DNA of 64,000 nucleotides from Mesotoga sp. BH458_6_3_2_1 (GCF_003664995.1 NZ_JFHL01000009.1:62001-126000), one strand, 5' to 3'. Shown: positions 42,689 to 52,399, counted from the stretch's first letter. Notes: generated from the sequence alone by a model not told the origin. Program-made: numbers and translations.

Positions 42689-43714
42689 ATGGCTTACAGA
42701 GTTTTGGTGTGGGGCCTGGGAGCAATGGGAAGCGGAGTGGCTAGAAATATTGTGAAGAAAGAAGAACTCAGGCTGGTAGGTGCAGTTGAAAAGGATCCAG
42801 AAAGAATCGGAAAGGACCTCGGAGAGTATCTTGGCGGAGAAAAAACGGGAAGACTTGTTTACTCAGACATCGAGAAAGCTATAGTGGAAACGAGACCGGA
42901 CATTGTAGTAATCGCCACCAATTCCTTCGTCGAAGAAGTCCTTCCGAAGATAGAAGCAGCTGCCAGACACCATGTTGACATTCTTACGATAGCCGAAGAA
43001 ATGGCCTTCCCATTCGTCTCGCATCCCGAAGAATCGGAAATACTCGAGAATATAGCCTGGCGTTATGGGGTATCCATCCTCGGCACGGGAATAAATCCCG
43101 GATTCGTGCTGGACCTCCTCATCATAGCTATGACTGGGGCGTGTCTCAAAGTTGACAGAATCGAGGCTAGAAGAATCAACGATCTTTCTCCGTTTGGAAA
43201 GACTGTGATGGAGACTCAAGGAGTGGGGACCTCTCCTGAAGAGTTCAGAAAGGGTATCGAAAAGGGAGATATCGTCGGTCACATTGGATTTCAGCAATCG
43301 ATAGCGATGATTGGCAATGCACTGGGCTGGGAGATAGACAGAATTGAAGAGAGTCGTGAGCCAATCATTTCAAATACAGAGAGAAAGACGAGCGTTGCGC
43401 ATGTGAAGCCTGGAATGGTAGCTGGTTGTAAACATGTAGGACGTGGTTACTGCGGCGAGAAGCTCATGATAGAGTTGGTTCATCCTCAGCAAATTCTACC
43501 AGAAACTGAAGGAGTGGACACTGGAGATTACATAGATATCTACGGCGACCCGGAAATCCATCTTTCAATAAAACCGGAAATTCCCGGCGGAAAGGGAACG
43601 ATTGCTCTTGCGACAAATATGATTCCTGCAGTTATCGAAGCGGCTCCAGGACTTATCGAAATGAGCGAACTCCCTATTCCAAGGTGCCTGTTGGACGAAA
43701 TAAAGGAGATGTAA
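42689..43714 (+). CDS. ord: 2,4-diaminopentanoate dehydrogenase
   Basis: This NAD(P)-linked enzyme oxidatively deaminates (2R,4S)-2,4-diaminopentanoate to 2-amino-4-oxopentanoate in clostridial-type ornithine breakdown. The 341-residue protein has an N-terminal Rossmann motif [16 protein letters not shown], related to dihydrodipicolinate reductase, and internal sequences [13 protein letters not shown] and [12 protein letters not shown]. Assignment rests on the following genes ortA, ortB, oraS and oraE, the rest of that pathway in order. It starts at ATG 42689, after TTGGAGG. It is the first gene behind a good promoter. Confidence 0.9.
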   Translation: MAYRVLVWGLGAMGSGVARNIVKKEELRLVGAVEKDPERIGKDLGEYLGGEKTGRLVYSDIEKAIVETRPDIVVIATNSFVEEVLPKIEAAARHHVDILTIAEEMAFPFVSHPEESEILENIAWRYGVSILGTGINPGFVLDLLIIAMTGACLKVDRIEARRINDLSPFGKTVMETQGVGTSPEEFRKGIEKGDIVGHIGFQQSIAMIGNALGWEIDRIEESREPIISNTERKTSVAHVKPGMVAGCKHVGRGYCGEKLMIELVHPQQILPETEGVDTGDYIDIYGDPEIHLSIKPEIPGGKGTIALATNMIPAVIEAAPGLIEMSELPIPRCLLDEIKEM

Positions 43715-43716
43715 GT

Positions 43717-44028
43717 ATGAGTGCAATAAAGGGGCAGTGGGTGCAAATACACCGGATTCTTCTTGATCCTGGAGAGAGGGCTCCCTCAGTACCCGAAGAC
43801 ACTAGAAATCTTCCTCTCGAACTCAGGATAAGAGGTTTTCTGCTGGAAGAAAAGGCCGAAGTCGGTGAATTGGTGACAATAGAGACGGCCGCAGGAAGAA
43901 AGGTATACGGAAAAATTGAGTCTGTCGAACCCTCACATGAGCACAATTTCGGAGACTATATCCCGGAGCTGGCTGAAGCTGGAATGGAGCTTACAAAATG
44001 GCTAACTGGCGGCGATGAAGATGAATGA
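43717..44028 (+). CDS. ortA: 2-amino-4-oxopentanoate thiolase subunit OrtA
   Basis: The small subunit of the PLP-dependent thiolase that cleaves 2-amino-4-oxopentanoate with CoA to alanine and acetyl-CoA. 103 residues, beginning MSAIKGQWVQIHRILLDPGE with the typical AGRKVYGKIESVEPSHEHNF middle. The longest frame begins at 43684, but ATG 43717 follows AAAGGAG. It overlaps ortB by 14 bases. Confidence 0.9.
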   Translation: MSAIKGQWVQIHRILLDPGERAPSVPEDTRNLPLELRIRGFLLEEKAEVGELVTIETAAGRKVYGKIESVEPSHEHNFGDYIPELAEAGMELTKWLTGGDEDE

Positions 44029-45445
44029 CAAATCCTATAAGTCGGTTATGTCCAGGAGAAAAGAGATAATGAAGGCCTCTGTGGGAGTCGATTACGACAG
44101 GTATGAGCTCGATGGAATCGCTTTTGATTATGAAGGACTTATGAAAGATACATCTTATCCCATTGAAGAGATAAGAAACATTCAGGCAGAGACTGGGGTC
44201 GGATGCACTCCTCTCATTGAACTGAAGAACATTACAAGACTCGTCAGATCGATTAGCGAACCGGGTAAGGGAGCCAGAATCTTCCTCAAAGATGAAGCGA
44301 CAAACCCGTCTGGAAGCTTCAAAGACCGACGAGCCTCGATTAGTGTTGCGAGGGCAAGAGAGTTTGGCTACAAAGGCGTTATTGCAGCAACAAGTGGTAA
44401 CTACGGAGCCGCAGTAGCTTCTCAATCAATGAAGAGAGCTCTCAAGTGCATAATAGTTCAAGAGTGTTACGATAGCAAAGGGAGAGGCCAGCCGGAGATT
44501 CTCGAGAAGGCACGCGCCTGCGAAGCATATGGCGCCGAAGTAGCTCAATTGACAGTAGGCCCCGAACTCTTCTATTACTTTCTGTTGCTGCTCGAAGAGA
44601 CTGGATTCTTTAATGCCTCGCTCTATACTCCGTACGCGATTGCTGGAATCGAAACGCTGGGTTACGAGATCGTGGAGCAGGCACAAAGTGTTATAGGCAA
44701 GAATCCCGATTACGTACTTGCAACGCATGCGGGGGGAGGCAACCTCACGGGAACGGCCAGAGGTCTTCTTAAGGCTGGAGCAGACACCACTGAGATCATA
44801 GGCGTGAGTGTCGATCTTTCGGGTCTTCATATGGCAAGCGACTCTGATTTCAATCTAAAGTCCTTCACAACAGGGCATACGGGATTCGGTATTCCCTTCG
44901 CCGTTCTTCCCGACAGATCAGATGTTCCAAGAAATGCCGCAAGGGCCTTGAGATATATGGACAGATATCTTCTTGTTACGCAGGGCGAGGTTTTCTATGT
45001 CACCGAGATGCTTGCAAGACTCGAGGGGTTGCAGCGCGGTCCGGCCGGCAACACAAGTTTGACTGCTGCAATAGCGCTCGCTAAAGAGTTGCCCGAAGAA
45101 AAGACGATAGTTGTTCAGGAGACCGAGTACACAGGAGCGGGCAAATTGCCAAGCGCCCAACTTACATTTGCCAGAAACAATGGAATCGAGATCGTCCGTG
45201 GTGATCCGATTGTCGAAGACTATCCTGGTAAGACGATATCTATTCCTGAAGGATACTCACAGATCGCCTACAAAGAAGTAAATATGACCGAACTGAAAGA
45301 ATCTTATATAAAGCAGCTTCTGAAACAGGGAGTTACGCTGATCGAGAGCGACTATGATTACCTTTCCGCAGAACTGAAGATCAGTGTGGCCGAAGCCAAG
45401 CAGTTGGTTAAGGAGGTAAGCGGCAATGTCGATCCAAAGAATTGA
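44015..45445 (+). CDS. ortB: 2-amino-4-oxopentanoate thiolase subunit OrtB
   Basis: The large, PLP-binding subunit of the thiolase (476 residues), of the threonine-synthase fold. The PLP lysine is in NPSGSFKDRRAS (about 95-105); ATSGNYGAAVASQS binds the cofactor phosphate region and HAGGGNLTGTARG is the glycine-rich loop. Stop and start overlap with oraS by 20 bases. Together with OrtA it completes ornithine conversion to alanine and acetyl-CoA. Confidence 0.93.
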   Translation: MKMNDKSYKSVMSRRKEIMKASVGVDYDRYELDGIAFDYEGLMKDTSYPIEEIRNIQAETGVGCTPLIELKNITRLVRSISEPGKGARIFLKDEATNPSGSFKDRRASISVARAREFGYKGVIAATSGNYGAAVASQSMKRALKCIIVQECYDSKGRGQPEILEKARACEAYGAEVAQLTVGPELFYYFLLLLEETGFFNASLYTPYAIAGIETLGYEIVEQAQSVIGKNPDYVLATHAGGGNLTGTARGLLKAGADTTEIIGVSVDLSGLHMASDSDFNLKSFTTGHTGFGIPFAVLPDRSDVPRNAARALRYMDRYLLVTQGEVFYVTEMLARLEGLQRGPAGNTSLTAAIALAKELPEEKTIVVQETEYTGAGKLPSAQLTFARNNGIEIVRGDPIVEDYPGKTISIPEGYSQIAYKEVNMTELKESYIKQLLKQGVTLIESDYDYLSAELKISVAEAKQLVKEVSGNVDPKN

Positions 45446-45809
45446 TGATTTCGAAGAGAGAAGCTTACATCTGCAGAATCTTTCAGATGAAGAGCTTGAC
45501 AGACGATTCTGGGAACTTGCAGAAAGAATTGTGGAACCCCTGATAGACCTTGCAGAGACCAATACCAGCCCTTCGATCGAACGCTCCGTGCTCCTGAGAA
45601 TGGGACTGGACAGCTTCCAGGCCGGCTCAATTGTCACCAAGGCCAATGAACATGGCTTGCTGGGTAAGGGAGCCGGAAACCTTGTAATTACTTATGCCAA
45701 GAATAACTCGTTAACCTTCGAGAAGGCCGTTGAAGATCTCGTGACTGGAAAGGGCTGGGAACAGCTTGCCTCTTCTTTCAGAGGGGGTGGAAGAAATGCT
45801 GCCCGCTAA
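45426..45809 (+). CDS. oraS: D-ornithine 4,5-aminomutase subunit OraS
   Basis: The small subunit of the adenosylcobalamin- and PLP-dependent aminomutase that moves the 5-amino group of D-ornithine to C4. 127 residues: RIDDFEERSLHLQNLSDEEL..., VLLRMGLDSFQAGSIVTKAN, ending GKGWEQLASSFRGG. AGGAGG precedes the ATG. It overlaps oraE by 14 bases. Confidence 0.92.
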   Translation: MSIQRIDDFEERSLHLQNLSDEELDRRFWELAERIVEPLIDLAETNTSPSIERSVLLRMGLDSFQAGSIVTKANEHGLLGKGAGNLVITYAKNNSLTFEKAVEDLVTGKGWEQLASSFRGGGRNAAR

Positions 45810-47985
45810 TGAGAAGCTCAAAGTAGAAGAGATTTTGAAAGATCTGGAGCACTACTCTCCAAAGAGAAGAGGTTGGACCTGGAGGAAGAGACTTCCGAAA
45901 GGTGCGAAGGTCGACGGTTTCAATTACGACGAGATTTCAGAACCTCTCACGAATAGCATCGGTCTTCCAGCTTCTCACTATTTCGATAACATAGATCCGC
46001 AACCCGATTCTGTGATAACTTCCGAGATAGCTTCAGGGAGGTTCGAAGACGACATCAGAAGGATGAGAATGGCCGCATGGCATGGAGCAGACCACATTAT
46101 GGTTATCAGGACACTAGGCCAGAGTCACATCGATGGCCTGATAGAGGGAACTCCGGAGGGAATTGGTGGAATCCCGATAACCAGGAAGCAGCTAAGGGCT
46201 ACAAGAAAGGCTCTCGACATCATAGAAGAAGAAGTAGGCAGACCGATTAACTTTCATTCTTATGTGAGTGGAGTGGCGGGACCGGAGATTGCAGTTCTCT
46301 TTGCAGAAGAGGGCGTGAACGGTGCTCATCAGGATCCTCAGTACAACATACTATATAGAGGGATTAATCCTGTCAGATCCTTTGTAGATGCAGCCGTTGC
46401 GAAAAGAATCATGGCTAGCGTCGATATGCTTCAAATAGACGGTGCACACAACGCCAATGCCTCCGCGAAGAGAGCCTGGAAAGTCATGCCCGAACTTCTT
46501 GTTCAGCACGCAATCAATTGCGCTTTTTCCGTGAAGGCCGGCATGAAAAAGGGTTCAATAGCTCTTTCGACAGTTCCTCCCGTAGTTTCTCCGGCTCCGG
46601 AATTCAAACTGAATTTCGTTTATGCATTGACTCTTCGAGAACTTTTCAAAGAGTACAGGTTCAGGGCTCAAATGAATACGCGGTATATTGAATCCGATCT
46701 CATTGATGCGACCAGGATTCACGTTCTTGACACTCTGATTTCCAGATTGACAAGAGCAGACATCCAATCGACCATAACTCCCGATGAAGGCCGGAATGTT
46801 CCATGGCACATAAACTCGATAAGGGGAGTCGAGACTGCAAAGCACACCTTGCTAGCTCTCGATGGAATCAAGGATCTACTGAAGGTCAACGAGGAAGTTG
46901 TTAGGCCAAAGATTCGTGAGATGAAAATGAGGGCAATCCTCATGATGGAAGAAATTCTTGAAGTTGGCGGATACTTCGAGGCCGTAGAGAAGGGCTTCTT
47001 TGTCGACAACGGTCAGTATCCTGAGCGAAACGGAGACGGAATAGCAAGGCAAAAGAACGGCGGAATTGGTGCGGGCAGTGTCGTTCCAAGAGACCCCGAG
47101 TATTTTGCACCAGTATCTGAGCATTTCGGATACAACAACATTCCCGAAGGCTTCTCCTCCCCCGACGAACCGATAGGCGGCTGCACCCTCCAGGACAGAT
47201 CAAAGATAAAGTACATAGACGAATTGGATGAATCTGACAACGTCAATCTAAGGATTTCTCAGCAACTGCTGGACAGAGAAAAGGGTCTCATTAGTCCCGA
47301 GGTTGAATGGTGGGGTGACGGATGGATTCAACTAGATATGACAATCCCAGACGATCCCGATCATTCGGAAGCGGCAGCTTTAGAGATAGCAAAAAGAATG
47401 GGCTTCACCGACGCATCCGTTATAAGCAAGACGGTACTGCACCCTGTTGAAGGTACATATCTTGAATTGAAGGCAAAGGTGCCATTCAAGATCGAGAGAG
47501 ACTCTCTAAAACTGCCCGAAAAGCCAGATTTACTGAGTGAAGAGGAAATCACTTCTTTCGTCCAAGAACATCCTATGAGAGTCGTTGCGGGAACTGTAGG
47601 TAACGATGAACACTCGGTTGGAATCAGGGAGATTCTAGACATCAAACATGGCGGAATCGAGAAGTTCGGCTTCAAGTACACCTATCTAGGAACGAGCGTC
47701 AGTCCCGAAAAGTTCATTGACGCGGCCGTGGAGACCGGCGCAGAAGCGATTCTCGTATCAACGATTATCACTCACAACGAAGTTCATGTGAGCAATATGA
47801 CGAAAATTGCTCAACTCGCTGTTGAAAAAGGTGTACGGAACAAGGTCATCATTATTTCCGGAGGAACTCAGATTACAAATGACCTTGCAGTTGCTTGCGG
47901 AATGGACGCTGGATTTGGACGTGGTACGAAGGGGATTAACGTAGCTTCATTCCTTGTGAAGAAGAAACGAGCACTTCTAGGATAG
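45796..47985 (+). CDS. oraE: D-ornithine 4,5-aminomutase subunit OraE (B12-dependent)
   Basis: The catalytic subunit, 729 residues. The TIM-barrel part contains MAAWHGADHIMVIRTLGQSH and DGAHNANASAKRAWKVMPE (about 214); the C-terminal Rossmann-like part has the base-off cobalamin motif DEHSVG (about 603) with the downstream ISGGTQ. The longest frame starts at 45766, but ATG 45796 follows GGGGGTGG. A terminator-like hairpin follows, so the catabolic operon ends here. The organism must obtain adenosylcobalamin, and an ornithine racemase is needed upstream in the pathway but is not in this cluster. Confidence 0.93.
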   Translation: MLPANEKLKVEEILKDLEHYSPKRRGWTWRKRLPKGAKVDGFNYDEISEPLTNSIGLPASHYFDNIDPQPDSVITSEIASGRFEDDIRRMRMAAWHGADHIMVIRTLGQSHIDGLIEGTPEGIGGIPITRKQLRATRKALDIIEEEVGRPINFHSYVSGVAGPEIAVLFAEEGVNGAHQDPQYNILYRGINPVRSFVDAAVAKRIMASVDMLQIDGAHNANASAKRAWKVMPELLVQHAINCAFSVKAGMKKGSIALSTVPPVVSPAPEFKLNFVYALTLRELFKEYRFRAQMNTRYIESDLIDATRIHVLDTLISRLTRADIQSTITPDEGRNVPWHINSIRGVETAKHTLLALDGIKDLLKVNEEVVRPKIREMKMRAILMMEEILEVGGYFEAVEKGFFVDNGQYPERNGDGIARQKNGGIGAGSVVPRDPEYFAPVSEHFGYNNIPEGFSSPDEPIGGCTLQDRSKIKYIDELDESDNVNLRISQQLLDREKGLISPEVEWWGDGWIQLDMTIPDDPDHSEAAALEIAKRMGFTDASVISKTVLHPVEGTYLELKAKVPFKIERDSLKLPEKPDLLSEEEITSFVQEHPMRVVAGTVGNDEHSVGIREILDIKHGGIEKFGFKYTYLGTSVSPEKFIDAAVETGAEAILVSTIITHNEVHVSNMTKIAQLAVEKGVRNKVIIISGGTQITNDLAVACGMDAGFGRGTKGINVASFLVKKKRALLG

Positions 47986-47999
47986 GATCCATTAACATC

Positions 48000-48024
48000 G
48001 AAGGCGGCATATGCCGCCTTCTTT
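48000..48024 (+). terminator. Hairpin terminator after oraE
   Basis: GAAGGCGGCAT directly followed by ATGCCGCCTTC forms a perfect stem, with a short T-run (TTT) after it. Confidence 0.6.
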
Positions 48025-48041
48025 GCGTTATACTAGAAAAG

Positions 48042-49025
48042 ATGAGCGCACAGATAGAGAACCTAATAGATAGGACTATAGATGAGATCAGGGAATTGAC
48101 AGAGAACGGAAGGCTTACGGTTGCCTTTTCGGGAGGTCTCGATTCCACTCTTGTCGCCTTCCTAGCTTCAAAGGCTCTTGGAACCGATAATGTGAAACTT
48201 GTCAATGTCTGTTTCGGTCCTTACTCTTACAGCAAAGGTCTTGAAATAGTGACATCGCTGGCAGACGAGCTGGGTCTTCGACTCGAATTCACTCCGGGAT
48301 ACGAGGCTCAAGAAAGAGTCTGGAGGACTGGCCCCTCCTGCAACCGATGCACGCGCCTTGCGAAGCTGCCCGCAATAAGAAGCGGGGTTATTGGTCTTAT
48401 TGCGACAGGAGCAAATCAATCCGACAGCTGGGGAAAAACTGGAATAGTGATTAAAGACGGCTTCTATGCGCCACTGAGAGAGTGGACGAAGGATGAGATA
48501 AATCTGGCTTTGACACGTTTTGGAATCGATGTTCCGAGAATTGGAGAGGCTCCTGTAAGGGAAGGCTGTAAGCTGAAACATCTTTTGAAGATCATGGCAA
48601 ATCCCTCATACCACGGTTACTCGGTCGCGATCGCAAATGAAGTCCTCCTGGATGAAGTCGAGGACTTCCAGCATTTTCTGGCGAACGTGAAGATAATCGG
48701 TCCTCTCTCGAAAAACATCGCATTAGTCAATGTGTCACCTTTTCCGCCGGAAGAAAGTAGAACACGAATCACGAAATCTCTCGAAGGGATAGATTCGATT
48801 GATGAAGTAAGATGGGTAGGCGAAGCTACCGTTCTTAAGATAATGGCAAATCCCGGATTGTACAATAGCCCTGAAGCGAGGGAATGGGTTTTGAACGGAA
48901 GATTAGCCCCGGAGTTTGCCTTCCCGATTCAGGCCAGATGGGTGAACTCGAAGAATAATCGGCTCGAGACATTTCAGGTTATAGATTGCTGGAGGTTGGA
49001 AGATGATACGGCTAATAGTGATTGA
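48042..49025 (+). CDS. PP-loop ATPase related to LarE
   Basis: A 327-residue ATP-pyrophosphatase. The PP-loop is FSGGLDSTLVAFLA near residue 30. GPSCNRCTRLAKLPAI, ATGANQSDSW and YAPLREWTKDEINLAL align by pattern with LarE, the sulfur transferase for the nickel-pincer cofactor; cysteines in CNRC and in REGCKLKHL could be the sulfur donor. I cannot say whether it serves LarA-type cofactor synthesis or another thiolation. The start has no clear ribosome binding site and only eight bases separate a TATACT box from the ATG, so the message may be leaderless. It overlaps the HAD gene by 23 bases. Confidence 0.65.
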   Translation: MSAQIENLIDRTIDEIRELTENGRLTVAFSGGLDSTLVAFLASKALGTDNVKLVNVCFGPYSYSKGLEIVTSLADELGLRLEFTPGYEAQERVWRTGPSCNRCTRLAKLPAIRSGVIGLIATGANQSDSWGKTGIVIKDGFYAPLREWTKDEINLALTRFGIDVPRIGEAPVREGCKLKHLLKIMANPSYHGYSVAIANEVLLDEVEDFQHFLANVKIIGPLSKNIALVNVSPFPPEESRTRITKSLEGIDSIDEVRWVGEATVLKIMANPGLYNSPEAREWVLNGRLAPEFAFPIQARWVNSKNNRLETFQVIDCWRLEDDTANSD

Positions 49026-49845
49026 TCTAGATGGCACACTACTGGATAATGAGAAAAAGATATCTAAGGAAAATGAAGATGCAATAAGACTGGCCCTTAG
49101 TATGGGGGTGGCAGTTTCAATATCGACCGGTAGAAGCTATGTTTCTGGCCACGAGTACGTTGAACAGCTGGGAATAGATGTTCCCGTCTCCTACCAGAAC
49201 GGGGCACTAGTCACTTTCGGCCACGGAGAAGAGATTGAGATTATATCGAAATCTCTTCTGGAAGCGAGTCGTGCCAGATTAATCTATACCAGAGCAAAGG
49301 AGAAATCTTTGAACATCCTTGTCTTCTATGACTTCTTCAGACTGCCGGACATTTCCACAGTTGGTCCTTCCGACTCCCCTTACCGAGAATACTATAGACA
49401 CAACAAGTACAGAATGATCTTTGAAGATGATCCCCTGGCACGAATTTCAGATGAAGGTATTCCCGAGATCGCGCTTGAGGGAAAAGAGAGTATTATCAAG
49501 GAGTTTCTCTTTGAGTCAAACTCACATCTTGATAATGTTACCGTTGTCAAGAACGACAGCGTAGAGGAACATGCCTTCTACGAGTTTTTTGGACCGGGTG
49601 TCGGAAAGGAGAACGGACTTGAGCATGTTCTCGACCACCTGAATCTCGACTGGAGTAGCGTTGCCTACATCGGCGACAACTTCAATGACCTGGAGATACT
49701 TAAAAGGGCAGAACTTCCCGTAGTCATGGCAAACGGACCAGACGAGGTCAAGAGGCACGCGACGTTAGTGACCACCCGAGATAATAATAACTGTGGTGTT
49801 TCCGAAGCGATTAACAGTATTCTCAAGATCCGGGGTGAGAAATAG
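49003..49845 (+). CDS. HAD-superfamily hydrolase, Cof subfamily
   Basis: A 280-residue phosphatase of the HAD IIB group. Motif I VIDLDGTLLDNEKKI opens the protein, motif II is SISTGRS, the lysine in FGPGVGKENGLE serves motif III, and motif IV is YIGDNFNDLEIL. Such enzymes dephosphorylate sugar phosphates or flavin nucleotides; the substrate is not evident. GGAGG precedes the ATG, and the stop overlaps the lnt start. Confidence 0.9.
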   Translation: MIRLIVIDLDGTLLDNEKKISKENEDAIRLALSMGVAVSISTGRSYVSGHEYVEQLGIDVPVSYQNGALVTFGHGEEIEIISKSLLEASRARLIYTRAKEKSLNILVFYDFFRLPDISTVGPSDSPYREYYRHNKYRMIFEDDPLARISDEGIPEIALEGKESIIKEFLFESNSHLDNVTVVKNDSVEEHAFYEFFGPGVGKENGLEHVLDHLNLDWSSVAYIGDNFNDLEILKRAELPVVMANGPDEVKRHATLVTTRDNNNCGVSEAINSILKIRGEK

Positions 49846-51344
49846 TGGTCCTGATACTTTTTTCGGCGGTACTTACGGCTCTCGCAATGCCAGGGATGCT
49901 CTGGGGTTACCTGATCTGGGTCTCATTGATTCCATTCTTCATAGCGATGAAGGAAGTGACGCCTCTGAAAGGCGCTCTAAGGGCCTTTGTATGGGGCTTG
50001 GTCTATCTACTTATCACACACTACTGGGAACTACCCGTTCTCACAGTGAACGTTCCCGAGGTCTTGAACTCATTTCCTAATTTCATCGGAATAATCGTTT
50101 ACTTTTTGATGGGCCTGGTAATTGCCATTCCATTCCTGGCGTTTGGTTTTATTTACGGTCTCTACCAAAGATTCTTCGAGAGGTACCCTGTTCTTCTTGG
50201 CCTCTTTGCGGCTTCATTCTTCACAGTAATTGAATACCTGAGGGAGATCGGTCCGCTTGGATTTACGAATGGGAGGTTGTCCGACGCTCTACTAAATAAT
50301 CAGCTTGGAATTTCTCAACTATTCGTTCTGGGAGGACCCCTATTATTGGTCTTCATAATCGTTTTCATCAACCACTACTTATCGCATTTGTATCTGGAGA
50401 AAACGAGAGATAGAGCCGTTCTGATCATAGTATCTGTCTCATTAATTGCTCTTTTTAATTCCATAATGAGCAGTTTCATCCCGATTCCTCATTCCTCCAA
50501 CAAGTATGAGAGCACAATTTATGCTCTTCAAACCAACATTTCCATGCAGATGAAGTATTACCAGCCGCCTGAAGAGACTCTAAGGATTGTATCGAGAGCA
50601 TTGAGAGAAATACCTGAGGGTTCTTTAGTCGTTATGCCTGAGGCGACCTTCATGAGCGACATAAGAAGTAATTCGACTGGAAGCCAATTGCAGGAGATCG
50701 CTAGAGAGAGGGACTTGAAGATACTAGTCGGCTTCCCAACATATAACGATGACAATTTCAATCAGGTAAGATTCGTAGACAGTGAGGGCTTTTCTGAGGA
50801 GTTCTACGCGAAAGTTCAGTTAACTCCGTTTGTTGAATTTCTTCCCTGGCCCAGGGTATTCGGAGTGTTCAGTTTCTTGAAATTTCTTGACTACTTTGAT
50901 CCGGGCAAGCAATATACGATTTTTTCTGTGGACGAACACAGGATCGGTGCTCAAATCTGCTTTGACTCCCTTTACAGCAACGTTGCCAGAAGACTTACTC
51001 AAAACGGAGCAACTGTAATAGTTACATCAACTAACGATGGTTGGTTCAACTTCTCGACTGCCCTCCAACAACATCTTTCAAAAAGCATTGCAAGGGCGAT
51101 TGAAAACCGCCGATATGTGATTCAAGTATCTAACACGGGAATTTCCGCCGTAATCGATCCATATGGGAGAATAGTTAAACGTTTGCCATCATCTAAGGAG
51201 CTCTCAGCAGAATATGTCATTGGGGAATTCGAGTATCTTCCAAGGGTGACTACAACCCCTTACACTAAATTCGGGAACTGGTTTTTCTGGTTCTCTCTCC
51301 TGCTAGGAATAGCTTTGATAATACTTGGAGGTGTTGTTCTTTGA
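49845..51344 (+). CDS. lnt: Apolipoprotein N-acyltransferase Lnt
   Basis: Lnt adds the third acyl chain to lipoproteins at the membrane. 499 residues: about six hydrophobic segments in the first 210 residues, then a nitrilase domain with catalytic Glu in VVMPEATF (about 266), Lys in YAKVQLTPFVEFLPW (about 324) and Cys in GAQICFDSLYS (about 371). The last segment (FWFSLLLGIALIILGGVV) is again membrane-spanning. GTG 49845 follows GGGGTGAG. It is tightly overlapped with genes on both sides. Confidence 0.93.
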   Translation: MVLILFSAVLTALAMPGMLWGYLIWVSLIPFFIAMKEVTPLKGALRAFVWGLVYLLITHYWELPVLTVNVPEVLNSFPNFIGIIVYFLMGLVIAIPFLAFGFIYGLYQRFFERYPVLLGLFAASFFTVIEYLREIGPLGFTNGRLSDALLNNQLGISQLFVLGGPLLLVFIIVFINHYLSHLYLEKTRDRAVLIIVSVSLIALFNSIMSSFIPIPHSSNKYESTIYALQTNISMQMKYYQPPEETLRIVSRALREIPEGSLVVMPEATFMSDIRSNSTGSQLQEIARERDLKILVGFPTYNDDNFNQVRFVDSEGFSEEFYAKVQLTPFVEFLPWPRVFGVFSFLKFLDYFDPGKQYTIFSVDEHRIGAQICFDSLYSNVARRLTQNGATVIVTSTNDGWFNFSTALQQHLSKSIARAIENRRYVIQVSNTGISAVIDPYGRIVKRLPSSKELSAEYVIGEFEYLPRVTTTPYTKFGNWFFWFSLLLGIALIILGGVVL

Positions 51345-51754
51345 ATTACACTGAAAACGCGAAAAAGATCCTCGAAAGCTTCAACAGAGTGATAGTCGTA
51401 GGCTTTTCAAAGAATGTCGAAAAGGCAGCCAACTACGTTCCGACTTATCTGATCGAAAAAGGCTATCGCGTCGTCCCCGTAAATCCAAGTATGGAAGAGT
51501 ACAGCGGCCTCAAAGTATACCCAGACCTCGAAGCAGTGGTATCAGACGGTGTTGAACTCCAAATTGTAGATATATTCAGACCCTCAGAAGAGGCCGAAAT
51601 CATTGCTTTGAAGGCGATAGAACTGGGAGCGAAGGCTGTTTGGTTGCAGAAAGGCATAACCAGCGAAAAGGCCGCTAAGGTTGCGGCGGAAAAGGGAGTT
51701 CTTTACGTAGAAGACCTGTGCATGTTCGAAGAACATAGGAGAATATCGGTTTGA
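51341..51754 (+). CDS. CoA-binding domain protein (YccU-like)
   Basis: A 137-residue Rossmann-type protein with ESFNRVIVVGFSKNVEKAAN, YRVVPVNPSMEEYSGLKVYP and the terminal ENLCMFEEH-like segment (EDLCMFEEHRRI), the pattern of the CoA_binding_2 family. Bacterial members bind CoA; function is unknown. The TTG start overlaps the lnt stop, so it is co-translated. Repeat island IV follows. Confidence 0.85.
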   Translation: MNYTENAKKILESFNRVIVVGFSKNVEKAANYVPTYLIEKGYRVVPVNPSMEEYSGLKVYPDLEAVVSDGVELQIVDIFRPSEEAEIIALKAIELGAKAVWLQKGITSEKAAKVAAEKGVLYVEDLCMFEEHRRISV

Positions 51755-51870
51755 ACGCGCTGAGAACCGTCATTGGTGGTACGTGGTTGGTGGTTGGCAA
51801 GTGCTTATAAACAAATAAGTGAACAATCACGATCAGAATGATTCGGGAAAACCATCCGGAGACCCAAGGT

Positions 51871-51930
51871 TGGGCAAGAACGGCCCAGGTCGCAATGCCG
51901 GTGAAGAACATGCCGGGACGCAAGGCTGCC
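51871..51930 (-). repeat. TTGCG hairpin array, copy 2
   Basis: On the minus strand: spacer CTTGCGTCC, arm CCGGCA, loop TGTTCTT, imperfect arm CACCGG; then spacer ATTGCGACC, perfect stem TGGGC/GCCCA with loop CGTTCTT. The second stem has no counterpart in the island III copy. Confidence 0.65.
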
Positions 51931-51951
51931 TTCGGCAGGAGGCCTTATCAG

Positions 51952-51983
51952 GTCCACCGTCAACGGTTCCCCGTCCTCCGAGA
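51952..51983 (-). repeat. Dispersed 32-bp repeat, copy 3
   Basis: On the minus strand this is the 20393/20571 element with one visible change (GGGGAACC for GGAGAACC). Confidence 0.8.
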
Positions 51984-52001
51984 TTAAGAGCAGAAGTGAT
52001 G

Positions 52002-52071
52002 CTGCTGCGCAGGCCAGTCAGGCTGCGCCTGGCCAGTCTCGCCTTTGGCGAGGCCAGCTCCGCTTCGCGGG
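52002..52071 (+). repeat. GCCAGT-spaced hairpin array, copy 3 (four hairpins)
   Basis: CTGC-TGC-GCAG (52002-52012), CAGGC-TGC-GCCTG (52019-52031), CTCGCC-TTT-GGCGAG (52038-52052) and TCCGC-TTC-GCGGG (52059-52071), separated by GCCAGT or GCCAGC. Compared with copy 1, the second, third and fourth stems differ, yet all pair perfectly. Confidence 0.75.
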
Positions 52072-52399
52072 GAAAGATCCGCTGAAGGCTGTACGCTGGG
52101 AAGACCAAAATCTGTTGGGCTTCATCCGTTCTTCGAAAAGATCGAGAGAGCGGGTTGACTGGGGCGGGTTATCAGAACCGGGTTATGATGATCGGGTGTG
52201 GTAAGATAAAAGCCCAGGCTCTACGGGACAACAATTCCTGCCTGTCTGCGATTTTCGATTCTATCCTTGTTCTTGCCAACGACTAACAACGGGCTACCAA
52301 GAATCTTTCTACTAGAGCATTTCGGGATAGGCTATCAGTGGATGGTGTTGGCAGGTTGTTCGTCCAATGTGAGTTATTCTAATTGAATCGGCACGTCAA

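Larger units (their letters stand above)
51755..52399. repeat. Repeat island IV (non-coding)
   Basis: A stretch of 640 bases without a convincing gene. It opens with TGGTGGTACGTGGTT (as near 19523), has the reverse-oriented TTGCG hairpin array (51871-51930), the 32-bp element (51952-51983) and the GCCAGT array (52002-52071). The block 51871-52071 matches 20328-20560 of island III in inverted orientation. The rest (52080-52380) shows no repeats I could match. Confidence 0.7.
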
